Notes: generated from the letters alone by a model not told the origin. 64,000 bases of DNA from Candidatus Schekmanbacteria bacterium (GCA_016188575.1 JACPHN010000068.1:92082-156081); one strand, 5' to 3'; positions 9,218 through 18,975 are shown, counted from the first letter of the stretch. Numbers and translations are program-made.

Positions 9218-10654
9218 TCAATCCATCCACATGAACCAACAGGAAGTAATCAATCCAATCACCAGACTTGGAATATATGTCCTGGTTGCGAATCTTATCT
9301 CTTTAAGATTGATGAGCCGCTCCGCAAGGAAAATCGTATATGGTGTGAAAAATACCATGTACGCTGCAAGCATTGCTCCTGGAAACGCCGCGATCCCCAC
9401 GATCCCGTATGCGGAAACAGAAATCACTATTATTATCGCAGCATTTATTCCGGCTACCGTATGCCATACGATATGATTGCTCAGGGAATACAACTGTAGG
9501 TGCACTTCGCCTATCCGCTCCACCAAGAATGCCATGTTCGCAAGAGCCCATAGTAAGCCAGGTGCCGACTGAACGTTCTTTCCTATAGCCGGAAATACAT
9601 AGCTCAGAAATACGTACCCAGCCAGGACGCCACCGTTGAACGCAAAAAAAGACCTCGCCGCGTACTTCACTGCAAGACCTCGCAGCTTCTCAACCTCTCC
9701 AGCGGCATACGTATAAGCTAGCTCCGGAATCTTTGAATAGAACGGAGGTTGCGAAAACGACGAAACCGCCCGCAATACCTGCAACAATACGAGATACGAT
9801 GCCAGTTCTTCCGCACTGGCCATCCGGGCATAAACGACGCCGCTCCCGAGCACGACGCCCTGCGCGAATAGCAGCCCCAACCCGCTGCGCCACGCCGAGG
9901 CGATGGCTACCTGTCGCAGTTTCCTTCGCTGCGCCGCCGTCGCCTCCCCCGGCCCCTGCGAAACCGCTCCCGTCAGCTCTCGCGCCGCCTTGCGCGCCCA
10001 CACCAGCGCCCCCGCGCTCGCCAGGCAAGGCATCGCCACAAACACTGCCAGACGGGGTGTTGCCAGCAGCGCGAAAGCGGACAGCGCGAGGCCAGCACAG
10101 TTGAACATCGCCTGGGTGCGGTGCCACCGTGCGACCTGCCCGAGCCCCTGAATGGCCGCCCCAAAGCCCATGATCGCAAGCTGCAGCAGTGTATTGGCGG
10201 CCACGACGCACCAGGCCAGGCCGGCATCGGTCGTGTCGGCGGTCTTGGCGACAAGACCGCTCACCGACCAGGTGCCGGCAGTCATGATGCCAATCGCCGC
10301 TATCGCCACGATGCCCCGATAGATGCGCCGCGATTCGTGCATGACGACGGGAACGATACTTTCTCCCGGCGAGCACTTGTTCCCCTTGAGCTCCACGACG
10401 CCGACCCGCGCGATCGCATCGATGTCAAGTCCCGCGTTCGCGTACGAAAACAGGCGCACGAACGTCGGCGAGAGCCCGAGGTCAAACAACACGAAGAGCG
10501 ACCGGATCGTCGCAAACAGCAGCCAGAGAGAAAGCTCAGCAGTGCCCAGCCTGTGCGTCGCCAATGGCAGGAGAAGGAACAAGCTCGTCGACTGAACGAA
10601 CATGTTCATCCAGGTCATCAGCGTCGACGACTGGAACAACCGGGAAAGAGACAT
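9218..10654 (-). CDS. Polysaccharide/O-antigen flippase (Wzx/MATE-like, polytopic)
   Basis: A hydrophobic protein of about 478 residues with 12 or more predicted membrane segments. It has the MOP-superfamily look of lipopolysaccharide exporters, which move lipid-linked oligosaccharide units across the inner membrane. ATG 10654 (MSLSRLF) has a GAGG 11 nt upstream; a GTG at 10693 and ATG at 10690 are alternatives. The gene is compositionally split: the 3' part (9218 to about 9780) is AT-rich like the neighbouring FkbM gene, while the 5' part is GC-rich like the cluster upstream. Confidence 0.75.
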   Translation of the reverse strand: MSLSRLFQSSTLMTWMNMFVQSTSLFLLLPLATHRLGTAELSLWLLFATIRSLFVLFDLGLSPTFVRLFSYANAGLDIDAIARVGVVELKGNKCSPGESIVPVVMHESRRIYRGIVAIAAIGIMTAGTWSVSGLVAKTADTTDAGLAWCVVAANTLLQLAIMGFGAAIQGLGQVARWHRTQAMFNCAGLALSAFALLATPRLAVFVAMPCLASAGALVWARKAARELTGAVSQGPGEATAAQRRKLRQVAIASAWRSGLGLLFAQGVVLGSGVVYARMASAEELASYLVLLQVLRAVSSFSQPPFYSKIPELAYTYAAGEVEKLRGLAVKYAARSFFAFNGGVLAGYVFLSYVFPAIGKNVQSAPGLLWALANMAFLVERIGEVHLQLYSLSNHIVWHTVAGINAAIIIVISVSAYGIVGIAAFPGAMLAAYMVFFTPYTIFLAERLINLKEIRFATRTYIPSLVIGLITSCWFMWMD

Positions 10655-10746
10655 TCGCCAGGATACCTCGTCGCCGCCAGCCCGAATCATCACGGCCTGC
10701 CGCCGCAGGGGCGCGGCGACCGGCGGCAGTGGGTCGTGGCCATCGA

Positions 10747-11496
10747 CTACTCCGTGCTGAGCCGCGCAGTCGCGCCGCCGTCCACCACGATGGCCTGCCC
10801 CGTGAGAAAGGAAGAACGCTCGTTGTCGGCGAGAAACAGAATGGCCTCGCCGATCTCTTTGGGCTGCCCGACGCGGCCCAGGACGTGCTTGTGGCCGAGG
10901 CCGCGAACCAGCTCCTCGATCGTCCGCCCGGCCACGTGCCCGCGCGCCAGGCCGGCGTGCAGCATGGGGGTGTCCACCGCGCCCGGCAGCACGGCGTTGA
11001 CGCGAATGCCCGCAGCGCCGGCCTCCAGCGCCATGGCGCGCGTGAGCGCCAGCAGCGCGCCCTTGCTGGCCGCGTAGGCGCCGATTCCCGCCGAGGTGGC
11101 GATCGCATGCACCGAGCTGACGTTGACGATCGCACCGCGGCGCACGGCCAGCAGCTCGTACGCTGCCTGATAAGCGAGAAAGACCGGGCGGACGTTGGAC
11201 GTCATGACGCTGTCCCAGTCTTCGAGCGTCGTCTCCCGAAGCGGCTTGCAGATCTGCACCGCCGCGTTGTTGACCAGCGCATCGAGCGCCCCGTGGCGCG
11301 CTTCGACGCCGGCGAAGAGCGCTGCGATCTGCTCGGGATCCGCGACGTCACCGGCAACGAAATCCCCCACCGGATCGCGGTTTGCCGGCTGCCTTCTGTC
11401 AATGCCCACGACGTGCCACCCGTGCTCGCGAAAAACCTCCGCCGTCGCGTACCCAATGCCTCCTGCGACTCCCGTAATCGCCACGACGCGCGTCAT
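10747..11496 (-). CDS. Short-chain dehydrogenase/reductase (SDR)
   Basis: The start ATG at 11496 shares one base with the stop of the upstream dehydrogenase (TGATG), indicating translational coupling. The 249-residue product has the classical SDR pattern: TGVAGGIG cofactor loop (residues 8-15), NNAAVQ, catalytic Ser in VNVSSVHA, YAASK catalytic pair, and LPGAVDTPM. It is an NAD(P)-dependent oxidoreductase, and its position between a 2-hydroxyacid dehydrogenase and a flippase suggests modification of an activated sugar acid. The substrate is unknown. Confidence 0.88.
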   Translation of the reverse strand: MTRVVAITGVAGGIGYATAEVFREHGWHVVGIDRRQPANRDPVGDFVAGDVADPEQIAALFAGVEARHGALDALVNNAAVQICKPLRETTLEDWDSVMTSNVRPVFLAYQAAYELLAVRRGAIVNVSSVHAIATSAGIGAYAASKGALLALTRAMALEAGAAGIRVNAVLPGAVDTPMLHAGLARGHVAGRTIEELVRGLGHKHVLGRVGQPKEIGEAILFLADNERSSFLTGQAIVVDGGATARLSTE

Positions 11497-12440
11497 CACC
11501 TGTCGAGCTCCTCGACGAGGTTGGCCAGCGTTCTGTCGTGGACGTGCTCCCACGCCCGCGGGCTCGCGTTTGAAGCGTGTGCCGCCAAGAGAACGTTCGG
11601 TAGCGACCGCAGCCGACTGTTCAGCGGCAGCGGCTCGATCTCGAACACGTCCAGCGCCGCGCCCGCGATCGTTCCCGCTTCCAGTGCTTCGACCAGCGCC
11701 ACCTCGTCGACGATCGGTCCCCGCGCCGTATTGACGAGCACGGCCTGCGGGCGCATCAGCGCCAGCCGCGGGGCATTGATCAGATGGAAGCTCGTGGGAT
11801 TCAAATCGCAATTAACACTCACGAAATCGCTCTCGCGCAACAGCGTCTCGAGGTCGACGGCGCGCATCCCCGTTCCCGCGAGGACCTCTTCCGGAATCGC
11901 GCGAATGTCGTTGCCGAGCAGCGTCATTCCAAACGCCGCCGCTCGCGACGCCACCGCGCGCCCGATATTCCCCACGCCGACGATACCGAGCGTGCACTCG
12001 CCGAGTGCTCTTCCGGCTAGCTTGCTCCACTCCGACGATGCAACGATGCGATGCAGCCACGGGATCTGCCGGGCGAAGCACAGGATGTAGCCGAGCACGG
12101 AATCGGCCACCGGCCTGGTAAACGCATTGGGGGTGTTGCGCACCGCGATTCCGAGCCGGGCGCAGCACGCCTGATCGATGGAGTCGATCCCGGTTCCCCA
12201 TTTCGATATCACCTTGAGCCGTTTCGCCTTGTTCAGCACGCGCTCGGTAAAACGATCGTCGCCGCAAATCACGCCGTCGATGTCCTCGATCCAGGCCAGG
12301 AGCTCGTCCTCCTCCAGCCGCTCGCGCACCGGCGGCACGACGACTTCGATGTCATGGTCCGCGAAAAACTGCGTGAAACGGGAGAGCACGGGTTGCATAT
12401 AGGGGGCGGAGACGAGCGCTCGCCTCTTCCTGTGGCTCAT
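11496..12440 (-). CDS. D-isomer-specific 2-hydroxyacid dehydrogenase (phosphoglycerate dehydrogenase-like)
   Basis: ATG 12440 overlaps the stop of the cytidylyltransferase by four bases (ATGA). The 314-residue protein has the family landmarks: a WGTGIDSID segment, the nucleotide-binding GIVGVGNIG near 150, NTARGPIVDE, ALDVFEIEPLP with the catalytic Glu, and LAAHASNAS with the catalytic His. There is no C-terminal ACT domain, so it is not a typical regulated SerA. In this cluster it probably oxidises or reduces a hydroxy acid used for a charged sugar. Confidence 0.88.
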   Translation of the reverse strand: MSHRKRRALVSAPYMQPVLSRFTQFFADHDIEVVVPPVRERLEEDELLAWIEDIDGVICGDDRFTERVLNKAKRLKVISKWGTGIDSIDQACCARLGIAVRNTPNAFTRPVADSVLGYILCFARQIPWLHRIVASSEWSKLAGRALGECTLGIVGVGNIGRAVASRAAAFGMTLLGNDIRAIPEEVLAGTGMRAVDLETLLRESDFVSVNCDLNPTSFHLINAPRLALMRPQAVLVNTARGPIVDEVALVEALEAGTIAGAALDVFEIEPLPLNSRLRSLPNVLLAAHASNASPRAWEHVHDRTLANLVEELDR

Positions 12441-13120
12441 CGGGCAGGTCCTTTCAGCGTCGTGTAGAGATGCTCCGCGATGGAGAAATCGAGCTCCTCG
12501 TCGATGTCGACGGCTTCGAGCGGGCTCATCTCGAAAAACATGGGCGATTCGCCGATGCGATTGCGCGTGCGCAGGAACACCTCGCGCCTGAACATGTACA
12601 GGCACGAGTTTTCCAGATAGATCGGCGTCAGATCCTGAGTTCTGATCAGCACCGCGGGATCGTGGTTCACGGGCGAGCCGTCGGCAAACCACAAGCGGGT
12701 TCTGAGTGGCGTCACGGAGAACAGCGAGTCACACCCGCGCGTGTTGGTGCGAAAGGCCTCGATTGCCCGCCCGATCGTGTCGGCGCCGAGCAGTGGGTTG
12801 GTGGAATGCGTTTGCAGGTAGATCGGCGCGCTCGTCTGCATGACGTCGTAGCACAGGACGTCGTTCATCGGCACCATGCCGCCGCACAGCGACGGTGGCC
12901 GGTGCAGAACGCGTACGGTCGGGAAATGCTCGGCGAGCTGCGCGGCGATGATGGGGCTATCCGTATTGACCACCACGGAGCTGATTGCCGGGCACGAAAG
13001 AAGCTGGCTGACAATGTGGTGAAACAGCGGTTTCCCCGCAAAGGGGCGGTAGTTCTTCCCGGGAACCCGCTCGCTGGCATGCCGCATCGGCACCAGTGCC
13101 GTGATCTCGAATGGCTCCAT
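12437..13120 (-). CDS. Acylneuraminate cytidylyltransferase family protein (CMP-sugar synthetase-like)
   Basis: 227 residues. The N-terminus contains the nucleotide-binding signature of CMP-sugar synthetases (LVPMRHASERVPGKNYR), followed by PIYLQTHSTNPLL and a late SPLEAVDIDEELDF segment typical of the NeuA/KdsB superfamily. The expected reaction is CTP plus a nonulosonic or related acidic sugar giving a CMP-sugar. No NeuB-like synthase is in the window, so the exact acid is unknown. It overlaps the next gene by four bases and follows a GT2 after 9 bp. Confidence 0.85.
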   Translation of the reverse strand: MEPFEITALVPMRHASERVPGKNYRPFAGKPLFHHIVSQLLSCPAISSVVVNTDSPIIAAQLAEHFPTVRVLHRPPSLCGGMVPMNDVLCYDVMQTSAPIYLQTHSTNPLLGADTIGRAIEAFRTNTRGCDSLFSVTPLRTRLWFADGSPVNHDPAVLIRTQDLTPIYLENSCLYMFRREVFLRTRNRIGESPMFFEMSPLEAVDIDEELDFSIAEHLYTTLKGPAR

Positions 13121-13129
13121 CCTCGGTCC

Positions 13130-14086
13130 TCAGTCCTTTCCCATGATCCGCGCATAGTCGATGCGCGCGTCGGAGTGGCGCTCGTCATGGCCGTCCGCGG
13201 CGCTGTCGAGGCGATTCGGATAATAGAGGGTCTCCTTCAGGTGCGCATTGGGCGCGCCCATCTGCGCAAAGCCGCTGGCCGTGCCGGTGAACTGCATGAA
13301 GCGGAACCTCACGATGTCGGACGCGGTGGCTAACAGCCTACCGCGCTGATAGGCGTGATACAGGTCGCTCGCCACGTTGCCCCCGAGAAGCTGCAAGAAT
13401 TCCAGCGACGTCATGTGCTGCTCGGGAAAGATCCGCTTGAGCGCCATGGCTTCTCGGCGGTAGCGGTTATAGATCCGGCGCGCGGTCTCTTGGTGCACGT
13501 GCGCCACCACGGCCTCGGCGGAATAGGCGATCCGCCCGCCGTCGCGCAACACCCGGCACGCGAGCTCGATGTCCTCGAGGCCCGTCAGCGACTCGTCGTA
13601 GCGCAGGCGCCGCCAGGTAGCGCGGCGAACCGCGGCATTGGCGTTGTTGCAAAACGGTGTCGTCTGGTTGGCGAGCGAGCGCGCGGGAAACCACTTCCGG
13701 AAGATCTGCTCCTCGGAAAAACGCGTCCGCCAGTCGCCGCATTGCCGGCCATAGGCGACCTCGACGGCGGGGTCGGCGAACGGAGCGAGCAAGCTTTCGA
13801 GCCACGTGGTGTGGATCGGGTAGACGTGCGCGCTGGCGACGACGAGGAGCTCGTGGTGCGCCGCCTCGCAGCCGATATTGAGCGACCGCCCGAAGGAAAA
13901 ATCCGCGGGCGCGATGTGACAGACGGTTGCTGGAAAGCGCTCGACGATCGACAGCGTGGCGTCGGTTGAGCCCGAATCCACGACGATGATTTCCACGCCG
14001 GTAACCGTCTGCAGCATCAACCCCGACAGGAGCCGGCCGATGTGCTCCTCCTCGTTAAAGCAGCGGATGATGACAGAACAGCTCAT
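13130..14086 (-). CDS. Glycosyltransferase family 2
   Basis: 318 residues with a GT-A fold: SVIIRCFNEEEHI at the N-terminus, VVDSGSTDATL (the UDP/metal-binding region), FSFGRSLNIG, a NNANAAVRR segment and LTGLEDIELACRV supplying the ED acid pair. It is soluble, with no clear membrane helices. As the first gene of the leftward cluster (GT2, cytidylyltransferase, dehydrogenase, SDR, flippase, FkbM), it likely transfers a sugar during surface glycan assembly. Confidence 0.88.
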   Translation of the reverse strand: MSCSVIIRCFNEEEHIGRLLSGLMLQTVTGVEIIVVDSGSTDATLSIVERFPATVCHIAPADFSFGRSLNIGCEAAHHELLVVASAHVYPIHTTWLESLLAPFADPAVEVAYGRQCGDWRTRFSEEQIFRKWFPARSLANQTTPFCNNANAAVRRATWRRLRYDESLTGLEDIELACRVLRDGGRIAYSAEAVVAHVHQETARRIYNRYRREAMALKRIFPEQHMTSLEFLQLLGGNVASDLYHAYQRGRLLATASDIVRFRFMQFTGTASGFAQMGAPNAHLKETLYYPNRLDSAADGHDERHSDARIDYARIMGKD

Positions 14087-14332
14087 GATGGCCTCAGAAA
14101 AGACGGCGCCGCCGCACAGGCGCGCCGGCGATTTTTGCGGAGCCAGATTATATCCGCGGGGGGGCCATTCACCACTAGCAAACCCAGGCTGCTCGCGGCG
14201 AAGCCTTCCGCCATCCTCATGCCGGCGAGATTCCAGTGCCGGCCCCAGTGAAAAGCCGAGGAGACCGAGATCCTCCTCGCTTCCGGGTCCGGCGATTGCC
14301 CGTCACGGTCCAGGATGGTAGGTTGTCCCGCC

Positions 14333-15179
14333 ATGCTCTCCGAGCTCCACGAAGTCCTCGTCGATGCCTTTCGCCGCCGCCCCGAGCTGCTGCTCGTGCT
14401 GTTGCCCGGCGTGCGCCAGGCACCGGTTCCCGCCCACGACCGCGCCCGCACCGACGATCCCGATGCCGTCGCGATCCTCCCCGTTCCCTGGCGCGCCGAC
14501 CTCCTCGTCGTCTTCGAGCAGGCAGGCGCGGCGACGCTCGCCGTGATCCTCGAGGTCCAGCTCGCAAGAGACGACAACAAGCGCCGCTCCTGGCTCAACT
14601 ACGTGACCGCGGCGGCGGCCCGTTACGATTGCGACGTCTGGCTCATGGTGCTCGCGCCCGACGACGCGGTCGCCCGCTGGGCGGCCCGGCCGATCCGCAC
14701 CGGCCACCCCGGCGAGGAGGAAGTGCTGAGTGCTGAGTTGGGAGCGGGGAGCGGGCGTCTCAGCGGCCATTGTAGCTGTCCTTCTGGCTCTCGAGGGACG
14801 ATCGAAGGCCACCGCCGAGCTTGAGCCCGATCGCGCCCTGGCCTACACCGATCTCATCTGGCAGCACTTGGGAGAAGCCGCGAGGAAAGTGCTCGAAAAC
14901 ATGCTCGACCTGAGGGAATACCAACCCAAGAGTGAGCTCTACCACAAATACATCCGCCGCTGGCTCGAAGAAGGCAGATCCGAGGGAATGGCGGAGGGCA
15001 AGGTCGAAGGCAAGGCCGAAGACGTGCTCGCCGTGTTCGAAGTCCGCGGCCTGTCCGTCACGGACCAGCAGCGCGAGTTGATCCTGTCGTGCCGCGATCC
15101 CGACCGACTCGACTGCTGGCATCGCCGGGCGATCTCGGCGCGGTCGGTCGAGGAGGCCCTGGAGGGCGCGGGAAGCTGA
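14333..15179 (+). pseudogene. Rpn-like / PD-(D/E)XK family nuclease, frameshifted and internally deleted
   Basis: The 5' part (ATG 14333) encodes MLSELHEVLVDAFRRRPELL and a nuclease-like core including RADLLVVF and AVILEVQLARD. The frame is lost near 14,725-14,760 at a low-complexity AGTGCTGAGTGCTGAG string. A second frame (about 14,760-15,179) continues with the typical tail: EYQPKSELYHKY, a repeated EGRSEGMAEGKVEGKAE, and GLSVTDQQRELIL. Members of this family are usually about 290-300 residues; roughly 30 residues of the middle appear to be missing. Either a sequencing error or, more likely, a dead gene. Confidence 0.7.
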
Positions 15180-15282
15180 GCCCATCGGTCTCGAGCGGCG
15201 CGCCGGGGACCGTCCCGGAGCGCTCGTGCCGCCACCGCGGCCTGGCGTCCTCAGCGTCCCCTCCGGTGCCCAGGCAGGGCCG

Positions 15283-18216
15283 TCACCGTGCCGGCGCTTC
15301 GGTCCCGCCTCTCGTGGCGGCGATTTCCGCTCGCTTGCCGGCGGCGATAGGCCCGACGGGACGCAGCGCCGACGGCGGAATCGGCTCTCCATCGCCGCCA
15401 CTGCCCGCCGCCACACCTCCGGGGGTCACCCAGTAGAGGTACACCTGGGAGTAATCGCGGACCGCCTCATAGGTAACCTGGATGTCGTGCGGTCCCGCGG
15501 TCAGCTCTACCGCCGGCCCATAGATGAGCCCGCCGCCTCCCCCGTTCTGCGCCACCGGCGCGCCCTCCACGACGACCTCGCTGCCATCGATCGACTTGGT
15601 GCCGAACCGGTAGCGGCCCGCCGTCGGACAGAGCACGCTGCCGCTCCACTCGATGGTGAACGGGCGCGGGAGCGGCAGAAAGTGGAAGTAGAAGGCGATC
15701 TGCGGGTCGATCTGCATGTAGTCGAGCTGCAGCTCGGGGCGGCGACCCCGCGAGTATTTTCCGAGCAGCCCGCCCTCGAACAGCTTCGGCGAAAACATGC
15801 GGTCAGCGGGGATCGGCGCGAGCTGGGACAGTCCGGGGCCGCGCAGGCGCAGTCCCGTGCGGCCCGGACCCGTTGACGGCGTCGCCGCCTGCGGCGCGGC
15901 AAACGACACGGACACCGCTACCAGGTGGTTGCCGCGCGCGAGGTGCAGCGCGGAAACCACGGCGCCGGGCTCATTCCCTCCGGCGCTGCTGATCCTTTCG
16001 CCGTCGATGGCGAGAGTCGCGGGGGGATCGCTGCCGAGCTCCACCTCGTATGCTCCATCCTGCGATATCCGGAGCGTTCCGGTGATCTCGCCCGCGACCA
16101 CCGCCGCGCCGAGCCCGACGGCGCGCCAATCCCACTCGCTGCCCTCCAGGCTCCGTTCGCCGGCCGTCTCGCCACCCGCCGCGGCGCCGCGCAGCTTCCA
16201 GCCCTTGACCGCCCCGATATCGGCGGCGGGAATTCTCGCGATGCGCAGGATCGGGTGCTCCTGCCCCCCGCCCTGACGCGGCGCCCCAAAGCCTTCAAGC
16301 GTCGCGTTCGGGTAAAACTTGCCGATCAGCTCGGCAGTCGTGTCCTCGTTCCCTTCAAAGAAGACCAGCGCCGGCCGGCCGTGATCCGCAAGCGGCAAGT
16401 CACCGCCGCGGTTGAAGGGGACGCCGGAAAACGGCGCGCCGCGGACGAACGTGAACGTCGGCGTTCCGGAGAGGACCGGCACCACGTACACATCCGCCCC
16501 ACCCCCTTCGTCGCGGACAACCTCGGCAATCTTGGTCTGTGGTGTGGAATAGGACGCCCAGGCGGCGGGATCCCAGAGTTGCCGTTCGAAAAATACCGTC
16601 CAGTTTTCCAGAGCAGCCGCCGCGACCGCGAGCGCTGCTCCGGCAACTGCCACGCGGCCCAGCCGCGCCGACCGCGCCGCGAGAAACCCGCAGACGGCCG
16701 CGATGGGGAGCGAGGCGAGCACCGCGATGACCGCCGTCGACCCAAACGTGCGCGCGCCTTGCGGCGCCTCAAACGCGAGTGTGAGCACGCCGGAGGCCAT
16801 CATCGCGCCGAACCACAACAGCAGCAGCGAAAACCGCGGGTCAGTCACGAGCGCGACCGCCCACAACAGCCCGATCGCGAACAAGAGACCAGTTACGGGG
16901 TCGAGCATCGGATGGCCGGGAAGATTGTGTCGGCCGTTGTTGTCCCCGACCAGGTGAAACATCCGCGCATGGCGGTCCAGGGTGTGCTTCAGCTCGCCGA
17001 CCACGCGGTCGCGCTCCGCCGACGGCCGGGCGAAGAGGTCGACCGCGGCGCGCAGCGACGGTGCCTTGATGATCGAGACCGTGTTCACCCTCTGGCTGAA
17101 TTCGCGCGGATGCTCGGACGCGTACAGCATGAGCGGTGCGTAGGCGAAGAGCGCCGCCGCCAGCGTCAATGCAATCAGGCCCAGGCGCGCGGCGCGGTTG
17201 TCCCACTCCACGAGCAGGCCGTGACCGCCGACCAACGCGACGATCAGCGGTAGCGTCAGCATCGAGTAGTAGAACTGCAGGCCGACACCGATGGTCAGCC
17301 CGGCTAGTAGCGCGAGCCGCGGGCTGAGTCGCCGTTGGCTGCGCTGGAACAGCAGGAGGGCGAGGGGGATGAAGACCGTCGTCACGATCATCGCCATCGC
17401 GAAGCGGCTGAAGGTGACGTGCCAGCGGCAAATCGCCAACAGCGCCGCCGCGGCGATCCCGGCGCGGGCGCCGAAGAGCTCGCGCGCCAGTAACCACACG
17501 AGCGCTACCGCGAGCAGGGCGAGCACGGTCGTCGCCAGGCGGATCGTGACAACGTCAGGGCCGAATGCCTGGATAAAGACCGCGTAATAGTAGAACAGCA
17601 TGGCGGGCATTTGCGACAGGCCGGGGACAAAGACGGGCCGGTACTGCGGTTGTTCCAGGATTCGCATCGAGATCAGCGCGTTTTCGGCCTCGTCGAACCA
17701 GACGCCGTACGGGCGATCGCCGAGCTCGTGGCAGCGAAACGCCACGGCGATAGCGAGGACCAGCAGAATTGCGCCGAGCTCCCAGCGCGCCAGGCGCGCC
17801 GGCTCCGTGCGGCGCCCCGGCCCCCAGGCCGCGAACCCGCCGACGAGCGCCGCCAGCGCCCCAAGATACAGCGCCCACCCCGTCGGATGCCCCGTGTCGC
17901 TTCCCGAAAAATAGAACAGCGCCAGCGCCAGCAGACCGCTTCCGACCAGACTCCCGAGCACCGCGGCGGCGAGCACCCGCCGGCGCGAGCCTGCCACCCG
18001 CGGACCGACGGTCAGCGGGACCGCGTCAAGCCCGGAGCGCCCTGTCGCGGCGAGCAGCAAGATCGCCGCGCCCGCGAAGCACAGGAGCAACCTCACGAGA
18101 TCGTCGCCCGGCGCCGCCCCAACGAGCGGCCAGGCGCCGAGCGCCAGCGCGGGGAGGACGAGCACCGGCCGCAATCGGCCAGGCCAGGGAGAAATCCACT
18201 CGCGGACGGCCGCCAT
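15283..18216 (-). CDS. GT39/ArnT-like membrane glycosyltransferase fused to a PA14 domain
   Basis: 977 residues. The first about 560 residues are polytopic (11 or more predicted helices) with a GT-C signature DEAENALISMRIL in the first large loop, as in dolichyl/undecaprenyl-phosphate-sugar transferases. The next about 400 residues are extracytoplasmic: a beta-rich region with an ELGSDPPATLAIDGER segment and a PA14 domain (about 825-950, GLLGKYSRG... YRFGTKSIDGSEVVVEG). PA14 commonly binds carbohydrate. It begins 29 bp after the upstream gene's stop and probably belongs to the same run. The sugar donor and acceptor are unknown. Confidence 0.8.
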   Translation of the reverse strand: MAAVREWISPWPGRLRPVLVLPALALGAWPLVGAAPGDDLVRLLLCFAGAAILLLAATGRSGLDAVPLTVGPRVAGSRRRVLAAAVLGSLVGSGLLALALFYFSGSDTGHPTGWALYLGALAALVGGFAAWGPGRRTEPARLARWELGAILLVLAIAVAFRCHELGDRPYGVWFDEAENALISMRILEQPQYRPVFVPGLSQMPAMLFYYYAVFIQAFGPDVVTIRLATTVLALLAVALVWLLARELFGARAGIAAAALLAICRWHVTFSRFAMAMIVTTVFIPLALLLFQRSQRRLSPRLALLAGLTIGVGLQFYYSMLTLPLIVALVGGHGLLVEWDNRAARLGLIALTLAAALFAYAPLMLYASEHPREFSQRVNTVSIIKAPSLRAAVDLFARPSAERDRVVGELKHTLDRHARMFHLVGDNNGRHNLPGHPMLDPVTGLLFAIGLLWAVALVTDPRFSLLLLWFGAMMASGVLTLAFEAPQGARTFGSTAVIAVLASLPIAAVCGFLAARSARLGRVAVAGAALAVAAAALENWTVFFERQLWDPAAWASYSTPQTKIAEVVRDEGGGADVYVVPVLSGTPTFTFVRGAPFSGVPFNRGGDLPLADHGRPALVFFEGNEDTTAELIGKFYPNATLEGFGAPRQGGGQEHPILRIARIPAADIGAVKGWKLRGAAAGGETAGERSLEGSEWDWRAVGLGAAVVAGEITGTLRISQDGAYEVELGSDPPATLAIDGERISSAGGNEPGAVVSALHLARGNHLVAVSVSFAAPQAATPSTGPGRTGLRLRGPGLSQLAPIPADRMFSPKLFEGGLLGKYSRGRRPELQLDYMQIDPQIAFYFHFLPLPRPFTIEWSGSVLCPTAGRYRFGTKSIDGSEVVVEGAPVAQNGGGGGLIYGPAVELTAGPHDIQVTYEAVRDYSQVYLYWVTPGGVAAGSGGDGEPIPPSALRPVGPIAAGKRAEIAATRGGTEAPAR

Positions 18217-18245
18217 CTATGTGCTCCTGCACCCTCTCCGCGGCG

Positions 18246-18971
18246 CTACCGGTCGACCTCGTCGCCGGCTCCGCCGGCGGCCTCATCGGGCTCCGATTCC
18301 GCCTCGTCGCCGCGACCTTCGGCCGATTCGTGAGCCCGCCCGGGTTTCCCAGCCGCGTCTGATTGCTCGTCTGCCGCCGCCGGTTCACACGCCGCCTCGT
18401 CCGTCATGTTGAGCTGCAGGGTCACCATCGTGCCATCCTTGAGCACAACTTCCTGCAGCCCGAGCAGCGCCGGCGAGGTATAGGCGACGCGGCAGTCGGG
18501 AAGCAGGATCGGAACGACGTGGCCTCCGCCTCCAGGTGCCGGACCGGAGCCGGCACCGCCACCGGTCGCCGCGGCGCGCGCCCGTTCGCGTTGTCGCCGC
18601 GCGGCCGCGAGCTCCGGGGCAGACTTCTCCACCTGCTCCTGGAGGGCAGCGCCGGTCTCGGGCGGCACCCCGCTGTTGTGATTGGCCTGGCATTGCACGG
18701 GCTGCACCACCGCCCCTTCCGCTGGCATTGCGTGGGCGTGCTGATACGTGTGCGGGGGCGTCCCGTGCGTGTGTTCCTCATCGCCGCCGACCTCAGGGTG
18801 CGCTCCCTGCGAAGCGTTGCAGTGGTACTCCCCCGTCTTCTTATCGAAGTGCCCGAAGTGCCCATCGATTCCGCCTCCGTGCCCCCACGCGAGCGCGGCG
18901 AGCAGCAGCGCGGATGCGCCACCGGCCCCACTCAGCGCCCGCACGAAGGTCCGGGTCCACTCGCTGACCAT
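18246..18971 (-). CDS. Secreted His-rich protein with a YHCN/YHYH-like motif
   Basis: 241 residues. A signal-like N-terminus (ALLLAALAWG) is followed by HGGGIDGHFGHFDKKTGEYH then CN, resembling the HGGGLDxxGCHxxxKTGxYHCH motif of secreted YHYH/excalibur-like proteins. A His-rich segment (EEHTHGTPPHTYQHAHAMP) suggests metal binding. The middle is a Gln/Glu/Ala coiled coil, and the C-terminus is acidic low-complexity sequence. It lies 4 bp from gatB in the same direction. No enzymatic function is recognised. Confidence 0.6.
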   Translation of the reverse strand: MVSEWTRTFVRALSGAGGASALLLAALAWGHGGGIDGHFGHFDKKTGEYHCNASQGAHPEVGGDEEHTHGTPPHTYQHAHAMPAEGAVVQPVQCQANHNSGVPPETGAALQEQVEKSAPELAAARRQRERARAAATGGGAGSGPAPGGGGHVVPILLPDCRVAYTSPALLGLQEVVLKDGTMVTLQLNMTDEAACEPAAADEQSDAAGKPGRAHESAEGRGDEAESEPDEAAGGAGDEVDR

Positions 18972-18975
18972 GCTC

